A DNA stretch of 64,000 bases, from contig NZ_JBHSLA010000002.1 of assembly GCF_042657385.1 (NCBI RefSeq), forward strand, positions 310,001 to 374,000, given 5' to 3'. The notes below the pieces were generated by a model. It searched no databases. It was not told the origin of the DNA and saw only the letters and a list, made by a program, of their open reading frames with translations. Below are positions 1-6,325 of the stretch, one piece after another. The translations under genes were made by a program, and so were the position numbers. The DNA is from Algorimicrobium hallyeonense (lineage in GTDB: Bacteria; Bacteroidota; Bacteroidia; Flavobacteriales; Flavobacteriaceae). Within the stretch, counting starts at the first letter, position 1. The number at the start of each line of letters is the position of its first letter.

Positions 1-1566
1 AACACGAAGGAAGTTACAGCTGTTTTTACAGGTGAAGGAGGAACTAGTGAAGGTGATTTTCACGAAGCATTAAACGTGGCTTCAGTCTGGCAATTGCCGG
101 TTTTATTTTGTGTAGAAAATAATGGATACGGTTTATCTACACCAACTAGCGAACAATATAATTGTGAAAATATTGCGGATCGTGGCATTGGTTATGGCAT
201 GGAGTCACACATAATAGACGGAAATAATATTATAGAAGTTTATACCAAGATGCGCGATTTAGCGGAAAGTGTTCGTCAAAATCCTCGTCCAATTTTAATT
301 GAATTTAAAACCTTTAGAATGCGTGGCCATGAAGAGGCGAGTGGCACCAAATATGTGCCACAAGATTTAATGGATATGTGGGCGAAGAAAGATCCGTTAG
401 AAAATTTTCAGACATTTTTGAAAGATGAAAATATTCTCACAGAAGCAAATGACGTGGAAATGAAAGAGGCTATTGTGTCTGAAATCAATGAACATTTACA
501 AATGGCTTTTGATGAAGAGGCAATAATTCCAAATGAAAGCACGGAATTACATGACGTTTATAAATATTTTGATTATCAGGAAATTAAACCAAATTCAAAC
601 ACAGAAGAAATACGCTTAATTGATGCTATTTCTGAAGGTTTAAAACAGTCCATGGAGCGTCATGACAACCTCATTATTATGGGTCAAGATGTGGCAGAAT
701 ATGGTGGCGTTTTTAAAATAACCGATGGGTTTGTAGACGCGTTTGGAAAAGAACGTGTTCGAAATACACCTATTTGCGAATCTGCTATTGTGGAAGCTGC
801 CATGGGACTTTCTATATATGGAATGAAAGCCGTTATGGAAATGCAGTTTGCTGATTTTGCAACTTCTGGTTTTAACCCGATTGTAAATTATTTGGCTAAA
901 TCCCATTATCGCTGGAATCAAAACGCCGATGTAGTTGTGAGAATGCCATGTGGTGCTGGTGTTGCGGCAGGACCTTTTCACTCGCAAACCAATGAAGCTT
1001 GGTTTACCAAGACACCTGGATTAAAAGTGGTGTATCCGGCTTTTCCGCATGATGCCAAAGGATTATTAGCAACTGCTATAAACGATCCAAACCCAGTTCT
1101 TTTCTTTGAACACAAAGCTTTATACAGAAGTATTCGTCAGGATGTGCCTACAGATTATTTCACCATTCCTTTTGGAAAAGCAGCACGTTTACGGGAAGGT
1201 GCTGATGTTACCATCATTTCCTATGGCGCAGCTGTGCATTGGGCTTTAGAAACTTTAAACAACAATCCAGACATTCAAGCCGACTTAATTGACTTACGAA
1301 GCTTACAACCCATGGACACCGAAGCTATTTTTGAATCGGTTAGAAAAACAGGTCGTGCCATTATATTACAAGAAGATTCGTTGTTTGGTGGTATTGCTTC
1401 AGATATTTCATCCCTAATTATGGAAACATGTTTTGAATACCTAGATGCGCCTGTTAAGCGTGTGGCTAGCATGGAAACACCAATTCCATTTATAAATCAA
1501 TTGGAAGTACAGTATTTAGGAAAAGGAAAATTTGAAACCGCCTTGAAAGAACTGTTGGCTTACTAA
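1..1566 (+). CDS. 2-oxoacid (branched-chain type) dehydrogenase E1, alpha-beta fusion, 5'-truncated
   Basis: This is the E1 part of a 2-oxoacid dehydrogenase complex, most like the branched-chain 2-oxoisovalerate type, which decarboxylates a 2-oxoacid on thiamine diphosphate and passes the acyl group to lipoyl-E2 in the cytoplasm. The frame is open from base 1, so the gene begins outside the window; 521 codons are visible. The start of the visible part holds the end of the ThDP/Mg motif (GEGGTSEGD followed by VENNGYG). The beta half begins near base 610 (EIRLIDAISEGLKQ), with the pyrimidine-binding domain, then the transketolase C-terminal domain to the stop. Fused E1 proteins of Flavobacteria are usually 650-700 residues, so roughly 150 N-terminal residues are missing. 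The exact substrate cannot be told from this part. Confidence 0.93.
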   Translation, partial: NTKEVTAVFTGEGGTSEGDFHEALNVASVWQLPVLFCVENNGYGLSTPTSEQYNCENIADRGIGYGMESHIIDGNNIIEVYTKMRDLAESVRQNPRPILIEFKTFRMRGHEEASGTKYVPQDLMDMWAKKDPLENFQTFLKDENILTEANDVEMKEAIVSEINEHLQMAFDEEAIIPNESTELHDVYKYFDYQEIKPNSNTEEIRLIDAISEGLKQSMERHDNLIIMGQDVAEYGGVFKITDGFVDAFGKERVRNTPICESAIVEAAMGLSIYGMKAVMEMQFADFATSGFNPIVNYLAKSHYRWNQNADVVVRMPCGAGVAAGPFHSQTNEAWFTKTPGLKVVYPAFPHDAKGLLATAINDPNPVLFFEHKALYRSIRQDVPTDYFTIPFGKAARLREGADVTIISYGAAVHWALETLNNNPDIQADLIDLRSLQPMDTEAIFESVRKTGRAIILQEDSLFGGIASDISSLIMETCFEYLDAPVKRVASMETPIPFINQLEVQYLGKGKFETALKELLAY

Positions 1567-1591
1567 AAGTGTAAATAAACTTTATATAAAG

Positions 1592-1630
1592 AAAAACAGC
1601 ATTGAAATTTCATAATTCAATGCTGTTTTT
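1592..1630. terminator. Bidirectional intrinsic terminator between E1 and dipeptidase genes
   Basis: A perfect 15-base inverted repeat (arms 1592-1606 and 1616-1630, 9-base loop) begins with five A and ends with a T-run. It lies between two convergent genes and can stop transcription from both sides. Confidence 0.85.
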
Positions 1631-1654
1631 TATTATTTAATGACTCCCTTTTTT

Positions 1655-2995
1655 TTACGGGTTACTCTGTGCTTGCATATTTTTAGCAACAGCTTGGACA
1701 TCGTCTAAAACGCGTAAAAGATTCTCACTCCAAAGCTTGCTAATTTCAGCTTCGGTATAGCCACGTTTTACCAACTCTAATGTTACATTGAACGTTTCTG
1801 ATGCATCGCGCCAGCCTTCAATTCCGCCACCACCATCAAAATCGCTACTGATTCCTACATGGTTTATGCCTATTTTATCAACCATATAATCTATGTGGTC
1901 TACAAAATCAGCAACATTTACAGCAGGAGGAAAGCCTTCAATAGTTTTAGCCTTTTCATTTGCTAGACGTACAACTTCGCCATAATATTCAAAAAATTTA
2001 CCTTGGTCTTCATTGCTTAAAGCCATAACCTCGTCACGTGATGTGTACCATTTGACACCTAACGAATCGGCTGCTTCTTTTTGAATGCTTTTTAAAGCCT
2101 CATCACGAGCCGCTACTTTTTCAGCGTTAACATAAGCATCAAGCGCTACGGCATGAACTACACCGTTATTATCTTTCATCCATTGTAATTGTTCGTCATC
2201 TAAATTTCGACTATGATCACATAGTGCTCTTGCCGATGAATGCGAGGCTATTATTGGTGCTTGAGTCAATTCAATCATTTGACGCATCGCTTCTTTTGAA
2301 GGATGAGAGACATCAATCATCATTCCTAAACGATTCATTTCAACAATCACTTCTTTTCCTAATGGACTTAAACCGTTATGAAGCCATACATCATCTTTTT
2401 CACCCGTATTACTATCGCTTAATTGACTATGACCATTATGAGCAAGCGACATATAACGACCACCTAAATCATAAAATTTTTCCACGTTTTTGATGTCTGT
2501 TCCAACAGGATAACCGTTTTCAATACCAATCATAGCTATCTTCTTTCCAGAAGCGTCAATACGTCTAACATCATCCGATGTTAGTGCCAATTCAATTTGA
2601 TCTGGGGCAATATCTGTTACTAGTTTATGAATAACATCAAATTTACCCATAGCGGTTTTGTATGCCTTGGCATACCCTTCTGCAGATAAAGTGTCTTGAC
2701 CCGTATAAACAATAAACCAAGCAACATCCAATCCGCCTGCTTTCATTTTAGGAAGTGTAACTTGCGACTTTAAATCTTGAGTATAATTTATGGAGTCAGT
2801 AAAGTTATTCACATTAAAATCATCGTGTGTATCTAAGGTAATAACCCGTTTATGAATGTCTTTAGCACGTTCCATCATTTCGGGCGTTACAATTACGTCT
2901 TCATTAACCTCTGCAATAATTTGTTCTTGTTTTGGCTCATCTTTACAACTCATAACAAGTAAAAAGGATAGGCATAATAGTAGAATAGATTTCAT
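1655..2995 (-). CDS. Membrane dipeptidase (peptidase M19) lipoprotein
   Basis: A zinc dipeptidase of the renal dipeptidase family, which cleaves dipeptides and may also process D-amino-acid or modified dipeptides. Residues 1-17 form a lipoprotein signal ending in the lipobox VMSC (Cys17), so the enzyme should be anchored in the envelope. The metal site begins with H57-x-D59 in LDTHDDFN. Later family motifs are DLGGRYMSLAHNGHSQLSDS, GMMIDVSHPS and APIIASHSSARAL. At 446 residues it has a normal length for Bacteroidota members. It stands alone, convergent with the E1 gene. Physiological substrate is not visible from the sequence. Confidence 0.9.
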   Translation of the reverse strand: MKSILLLCLSFLLVMSCKDEPKQEQIIAEVNEDVIVTPEMMERAKDIHKRVITLDTHDDFNVNNFTDSINYTQDLKSQVTLPKMKAGGLDVAWFIVYTGQDTLSAEGYAKAYKTAMGKFDVIHKLVTDIAPDQIELALTSDDVRRIDASGKKIAMIGIENGYPVGTDIKNVEKFYDLGGRYMSLAHNGHSQLSDSNTGEKDDVWLHNGLSPLGKEVIVEMNRLGMMIDVSHPSKEAMRQMIELTQAPIIASHSSARALCDHSRNLDDEQLQWMKDNNGVVHAVALDAYVNAEKVAARDEALKSIQKEAADSLGVKWYTSRDEVMALSNEDQGKFFEYYGEVVRLANEKAKTIEGFPPAVNVADFVDHIDYMVDKIGINHVGISSDFDGGGGIEGWRDASETFNVTLELVKRGYTEAEISKLWSENLLRVLDDVQAVAKNMQAQSNP

Positions 2996-3068
2996 TTGTA
3001 GTTTGTTTTAGTATCTATTGGTCAAGTTACAAAAAAGTTAGACGTGTTCAATAATCTTCAAAAAATTG

Positions 3069-3076
3069 TATCTTTA
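3069..3076 (+). promoter_or_regulatory. -7 promoter element of the 3D-domain gene
   Basis: TATCTTTA is one mismatch from the Bacteroidota -7 consensus TANNTTTG and lies 14 bases before the start codon at 3091. Confidence 0.4.
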
Positions 3077-3090
3077 ATCAACCAATTTCT

Positions 3091-3516
3091 ATGAATACAA
3101 AAACGATAATCGGAATTTTACTCCTGTTGGTTTTTAATTGTAAAACGGATAAACCTTCAGAATACACATGGAAGAGTCTCCGGGTTACGGCAACGGCCTA
3201 TAATTCTGTTTCTTATCAAACTAATTCTAATCCGCATATTACAGCGTTTGGTGATAGTTTAAAACCAGGTCTTAAATATATTGCTGTTTCCCGAGATTTA
3301 CTTAAACTAGGATTAAAGCATAATACACCTGTTTCCATTCAAGGTTTGGAAGGTATATATTTAGTGAAGGACAAAATGCACGCACGAAAACGCAATCAAA
3401 TAGATATTTATATGGGGTTAAATATTGAAGCGGCTAAAAATTGGGGACGAAAAAAAGTTGATATTGTTTATGGAATTAAGAAAGAACCAGAGTTAAAACA
3501 ACTCCCTAATAAATAA
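3091..3516 (+). CDS. 3D-domain lipoprotein (double-psi beta-barrel)
   Basis: A 141-residue lipoprotein with signal and lipobox FNC (Cys17), followed by a 3D domain, named for three conserved aspartates. The core runs from VTATAYNS through TAFGDSLKPG, IAVSRDLLKLGL, and KDKMHARKRNQIDIYMG, which supplies the aspartates. 3D domains occur in the catalytic core of MltA lytic transglycosylases and in cell-wall-active proteins such as YabE/Rpf relatives. A peptidoglycan-linked role is therefore plausible, but this protein consists almost only of the 3D domain and lacks the rest of MltA. It is convergent with the ExbD gene, two bases apart. Confidence 0.72.
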   Translation: MNTKTIIGILLLLVFNCKTDKPSEYTWKSLRVTATAYNSVSYQTNSNPHITAFGDSLKPGLKYIAVSRDLLKLGLKHNTPVSIQGLEGIYLVKDKMHARKRNQIDIYMGLNIEAAKNWGRKKVDIVYGIKKEPELKQLPNK

Positions 3517-3518
3517 TC

Positions 3519-4073
3519 TTAATTTGTTTCTACTTCCGAAATTATAAGCGGATAAGCCTTTCTAACTTCTTCTATTTCGGTTGAGGATAAATCTGATAAA
3601 GATTTTCTAAAATTATTTTGGGAATAGACTTCACGCAAATCAGTGATAGCTTTTGAAATACTATTTTGAACCTGAATAAACAATTCATAAGATGTTTGCC
3701 TATTGTGTTCCAACGAAATAATAGCTTTTTGGGGATTATCGGAAGCGGTTAAAAGTTGCTCACCTGAACAGTAACTACAAGAGTTATCCCCATTATTATT
3801 TACAAAATTTGAAACTTGTTGACTAATAGCATTCAAAGGGACTAATTTATTATTCATTAATATGTCATTCGAATTATTTAAAACAATACGCAATACGTTG
3901 TTATCAGCCGTTAGCGTTGCACAATCATTGGTAGGGCAGAAGGCAGGTAAATTTCTATTAATGCCAGCATCGGTTGAAATCGTGGTTGTTACTAAGAAGA
4001 AGATAAGTAATAAAAAAGCAATATCTGCCATGGAACCTGCATTTACGTTTTCGGAGTTTCTGTGATGTCTCAT
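3519..4073 (-). CDS. ExbD/TolR-family biopolymer transport protein (orphan)
   Basis: An ExbD/TolR-type protein: a short basic cytoplasmic N-terminus, one membrane segment (about residues 15-33, MADIAFLLLIFFLVTTT) carrying the conserved aspartate Asp17, and a periplasmic domain. ExbD works with ExbB in the motor that energises TonB-dependent transport. No exbB or tonB lies nearby, so it would have to work with subunits encoded elsewhere. The periplasmic part is longer than usual and contains four cysteines, Cys46 and Cys51 (CPTNDC) and Cys99 and Cys102 (CSYC), which could form disulfides. The C-terminal 60 residues are acidic and not typical of ExbD. Family assignment is firm, exact partner unknown. 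Confidence 0.82.
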   Translation of the reverse strand: MRHHRNSENVNAGSMADIAFLLLIFFLVTTTISTDAGINRNLPAFCPTNDCATLTADNNVLRIVLNNSNDILMNNKLVPLNAISQQVSNFVNNNGDNSCSYCSGEQLLTASDNPQKAIISLEHNRQTSYELFIQVQNSISKAITDLREVYSQNNFRKSLSDLSSTEIEEVRKAYPLIISEVETN

Positions 4074-4137
4074 AGTGCTAACAAGTTAAGAATTAGATTT
4101 TTACAAACACAAAAACAATACCACGAAAATAATTACA

Positions 4138-4172
4138 AAAAAAAACAGCAACTTGTGCTGGTTTTTTTTCAA
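4138..4172 (-). terminator. Intrinsic terminator downstream of the small-ORF cluster
   Basis: On the minus strand a CAGCA/TGCTG hairpin with flanking A and T runs, followed by nine T, lies after the small reading frames at 4189-4629 and before the exbD start. It suggests that the small-ORF stretch is a transcription unit of its own. Confidence 0.6.
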
Positions 4173-4188
4173 CTTTAACTAATTCAAA

Positions 4189-4320
4189 CTAATGTTTATA
4201 ACGTTTAATTCCGGTCCATAATGTGCCATGCTGAATGCATTTTTTCCGTATGGTAATTCTTTTTTGAGCAAACGTTATTAAGGCGTTGGAATCTCGGGAA
4301 ATCTTTATTAATGCGTGCAT
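4189..4320 (-). CDS. Putative 43-residue microprotein C (small-ORF cluster)
   Basis: A reading frame of 43 codons on the minus strand, ATG at 4320 and stop TAG at 4189. The product is basic and starts MHALIKISRDSNALITFAQ; it ends GTLWTGIKRYKH. That ending resembles the ends of the two neighbouring tiny frames (GFTWNSKRR then Tyr or Phe, then Arg): a Gly, a Trp two to three residues later and a basic tail with an aromatic residue. It lies upstream of a good terminator on the same strand. It has no signal peptide or membrane segment. The frame stays open upstream of the ATG across a palindromic repeat, so the true start could differ. No known family was recognised; coding status is inferred. 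Confidence 0.45.
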   Translation of the reverse strand: MHALIKISRDSNALITFAQKRITIRKKCIQHGTLWTGIKRYKH

Positions 4321-4341
4321 GATATGGTGGTTTTTGCTTCT

Positions 4342-4355
4342 CTGCCTGTAGGCAG
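4342..4355. repeat. Short GC-rich palindrome CTGCCTGTAGGCAG
   Basis: A 6-base inverted repeat with a 2-base loop in otherwise AT-rich DNA. It resembles the GC-rich palindrome inserted in the small frame at 4522-4629 and is probably a member of a dispersed repeat family. Confidence 0.5.
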
Positions 4356-4389
4356 CATTGATTGTTGGTTAATTCTTTAAATGATAGTA

Positions 4390-4476
4390 CTATCTATAAC
4401 GTCTTTTACTATTCCAAGTAAAACCTTTTGTACTGCTCGTTCTTTTTGATAATTGATTACTGTCTAAAGTTCTCAT
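4390..4476 (-). CDS. Putative 28-residue microprotein A (small-ORF cluster)
   Basis: A 28-codon frame on the minus strand, ATG at 4476 and stop TAG at 4390. The product starts MRTLDSNQLSKRT and ends GFTWNSKRRYR. It is a paralogue of the frame at 4522-4629. Outside a 21-base insertion the two copies differ at 11 bases: eight are third-codon positions, three are second, none first. Seven of the changes are silent and the others are mostly mild (Ser/Asn, Ser/Thr, Lys/Asn, Tyr/Phe). This pattern is what selection on a protein would leave. The product is strongly basic at its C-terminus and has no signal peptide. Function unknown. Confidence 0.6.
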   Translation of the reverse strand: MRTLDSNQLSKRTSSTKGFTWNSKRRYR

Positions 4477-4521
4477 AATATATTTGATTTTTAATTGATT
4501 GATGAATTGTTTACCTAATTA

Positions 4522-4629
4522 CTATCTAAAGCGTCTCTTACTGTTCCAGGTAAAGCCATTTGTAGTGTTCGTTCTTTTCGATAATTGCCATGCCTGCTGG
4601 TAGGCGGGATTGCTGTCTAAAGTTCTCAT
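4522..4629 (-). CDS. Putative 35-residue microprotein B (small-ORF cluster)
   Basis: A 35-codon frame on the minus strand, ATG at 4629 and stop TAG at 4522. The product starts MRTLDSN and ends GFTWNSKRRFR, matching microprotein A, with seven extra residues PAYQQAW after position 7. These are encoded by a 21-base GC-rich insertion containing the palindromic repeat TGCCTGCTGGTAGGCGGG (plus strand), which keeps the frame. It is the first of the three small frames in the direction of transcription. No promoter matching TANNTTTG was found upstream. Function unknown; coding status rests on the silent-substitution pattern against A. Confidence 0.6.
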   Translation of the reverse strand: MRTLDSNPAYQQAWQLSKRTNTTNGFTWNSKRRFR

Positions 4630-4911
4630 GATATTAATATTTATTGGATTTGTATACTTAATAGACGACACATAAAATATTTTGTTACAGTACTATGCAT
4701 TACAAAGTAGTTATTTAACATATTTTAACATTTTATAATAGGATAAAAAGTCATTTGAATAATCTGAAAACAGCTACCATTATTAATGTTATCCTAAATT
4801 GTACCTTATGATTTATATATTTCTCATATTTGCTATATATTTATCGTGTTTAAAACATTTAGGTATAGTTTTTGAATTGTAAGCTCTAATAAATTTTCAT
4901 GAACCTATAAA
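4630..4911. other. AT-rich intergenic stretch without a recognised gene
   Basis: Very AT-rich DNA between the divergent small-ORF cluster and the secreted-protein gene. It must hold the promoters of both, but no clear TANNTTTG match, repeat or RNA structure was found. Confidence 0.5.
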
Positions 4912-5601
4912 ATGAATATAGTCCGTTACATCATGCTTGTTGGAATTATACTGTTGATTTGTTCGCCTATACATGCGCAAATTGATAGCAATCCAAATAC
5001 TTCGACTTCCATACCTGCCATAAAAACTGATTCAGGTACTAGTGGTATTAGTATTTCTCCTATAGAAAATAACGGCTTTTCAAATCCTAATCCTGGAAAG
5101 GTGAATGGGTTAACGGTTCCTAATAATTCGACTTTAAATATGGATAAGAAACCATTTTCTATGTTTGGTGAAAAGTTTGGTAATCCAGGAGAGCTTTATG
5201 AAGAGCGCTTTAAAAAGCAAGAAAAAAATTTCGATAATATTTTTGAAACAGATGAAATAGGTTCTAAAACAGATCAATATTTAGGTGACTATAAGACAAA
5301 GTCTTCAAAAGTTCGCGTGCTTTATCGTGATCATGGCTCTATTGATGGTGATGATATTCGGGTTTTTGTTGATAAAGATATCATGATGCCTTATGCACTT
5401 TTAACTTCAGATTATAGAGGTTTTGTTTTGCAGCTAAAAACAGGCTTTAACGTCATTGATTTTTTAGCTTTAACAGGAGGGGCAGTTGGCGCAAACACCG
5501 CTCAAGTGGTTATCATGGATGAAAATGATGAGATTATTGCTTCTTCTGGCTGGTGGTTGGCAAAAGGAGTAAAAGCAACCCTTATTATCGTTAAAGAATA
5601 A
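4912..5601 (+). CDS. Secreted protein of unknown function
   Basis: A 229-residue protein with a signal peptide (residues 1-23, cleavage after IHAQ or HAQ). Residues 25-85 are rich in Asn, Ser, Pro and Thr and probably flexible. The region from about residue 85 to 110 is charged (GELYEERFKKQEKNFDNIF). The C-terminal 100 residues are likely a compact beta domain with the stretches VRVLYRDHGSIDGDDIRVFVD and GFNVIDFLALTGGAVGANTAQV. No enzyme motif or sorting domain is visible. It resembles conserved hypothetical envelope proteins of Flavobacteria, but I do not recognise a named family. Confidence 0.8.
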   Translation: MNIVRYIMLVGIILLICSPIHAQIDSNPNTSTSIPAIKTDSGTSGISISPIENNGFSNPNPGKVNGLTVPNNSTLNMDKKPFSMFGEKFGNPGELYEERFKKQEKNFDNIFETDEIGSKTDQYLGDYKTKSSKVRVLYRDHGSIDGDDIRVFVDKDIMMPYALLTSDYRGFVLQLKTGFNVIDFLALTGGAVGANTAQVVIMDENDEIIASSGWWLAKGVKATLIIVKE

Positions 5602-5603
5602 TT

Positions 5604-6185
5604 TTATTGAATAGTTTCTAACCATTCAACGCTTCCCATTTTTAAATCTCCTAACATTATTGTTCCAATGCGAACGCGAACCAATCGTAAGGTTGGAAAA
5701 CCAACAGCAGATGTCATTTTTCGGACTTGTCTAAACTTTCCTTCCGTAATAGTAATAGAAATCCAGGTGGTTGGACCATGGCGTGCATCGCGTATTTTCT
5801 TTCCGCGTTCAGGAAAGTCGGGAGTTGCTTCCAAAACAAATGCTTTTCCTGGTTTGGTAATATATGGTTTGCTATTCACTGTAATAGGAACGCCAGCTTC
5901 TAAAATATGCATGGCTTCAGGCGTTATGATGCCATCCACTTGTACATAATATTCTTTTTCTATTTTACTACTAGTAATAAATGTACTAGTTTGGCCTTCA
6001 GTAGTAAGTAATAACAAGCCTTCGGAATTTTCATCTAATCGACCAATTGCCATTGTGCCTTCAGGAAAATTATATAATTCACCCAATAAGCGTTTGTTAC
6101 GTTTTTGTTTCCCATTAATAACAAACTGACTAATAAAACCATAAGGTTTAAAGAGTTTGAAATGTTGATTTGGCGAATTTGACAT
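5604..6185 (-). CDS. rluE: 23S rRNA pseudouridine synthase, RluE-like (RsuA/RluE family)
   Basis: A pseudouridine synthase that isomerises a uridine in 23S rRNA; E. coli RluE acts on U2457. With the start at 6185 the protein has 193 residues and begins MSNSPNQHFKLF. The catalytic motif is GRLDENSEGLLLLT with Asp51, followed by KEYYVQVDG and the family signature GKFRQVRKM. It lacks the N-terminal S4 domain, as RluE does. A longer frame reaches 6221, but the -7 element at 6219-6226 would overlap that start, so 6185 (or 6191) is preferred. It is convergent with the secreted-protein gene, two bases apart. Confidence 0.88.
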   Translation of the reverse strand: MSNSPNQHFKLFKPYGFISQFVINGKQKRNKRLLGELYNFPEGTMAIGRLDENSEGLLLLTTEGQTSTFITSSKIEKEYYVQVDGIITPEAMHILEAGVPITVNSKPYITKPGKAFVLEATPDFPERGKKIRDARHGPTTWISITITEGKFRQVRKMTSAVGFPTLRLVRVRIGTIMLGDLKMGSVEWLETIQ

Positions 6186-6218
6186 GTGCATATAAAATAG
6201 GAAAAAGCTATGAGGTTG

Positions 6219-6226
6219 CAAAAATA
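6219..6226 (-). promoter_or_regulatory. -7 promoter element of the rluE-like gene
   Basis: On the minus strand the bases read TATTTTTG, a full match to TANNTTTG, 33 bases before the chosen start. It fixes the start downstream of 6221. Confidence 0.55.
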
Positions 6227-6279
6227 AGTTTTAAACCATAGTTGTTGAAAAAGATTCTGTAATTATTTCTAAAAAATTC

Positions 6280-6309
6280 TTGAATAACCTTGAAAAGAAC
6301 GTATTTTTG
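6280..6309 (+). promoter_or_regulatory. Promoter of the DEAD/DEAH helicase gene
   Basis: TTG at 6280-6282 and TATTTTTG at 6302-6309 are 19 bases apart, matching the Bacteroidota -33/-7 pattern. Transcription would start near 6316, which rules out an upstream start at 6290 and supports ATG 6326. Confidence 0.6.
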
Positions 6310-6325
6310 CGCATTGGAAAAATTT

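Noticed and set aside
3862..4065. A 67-codon plus-strand frame opposite exbD.
   Set aside because: It is complementary to the well-supported ExbD membrane segment and has no promoter; a shadow frame.
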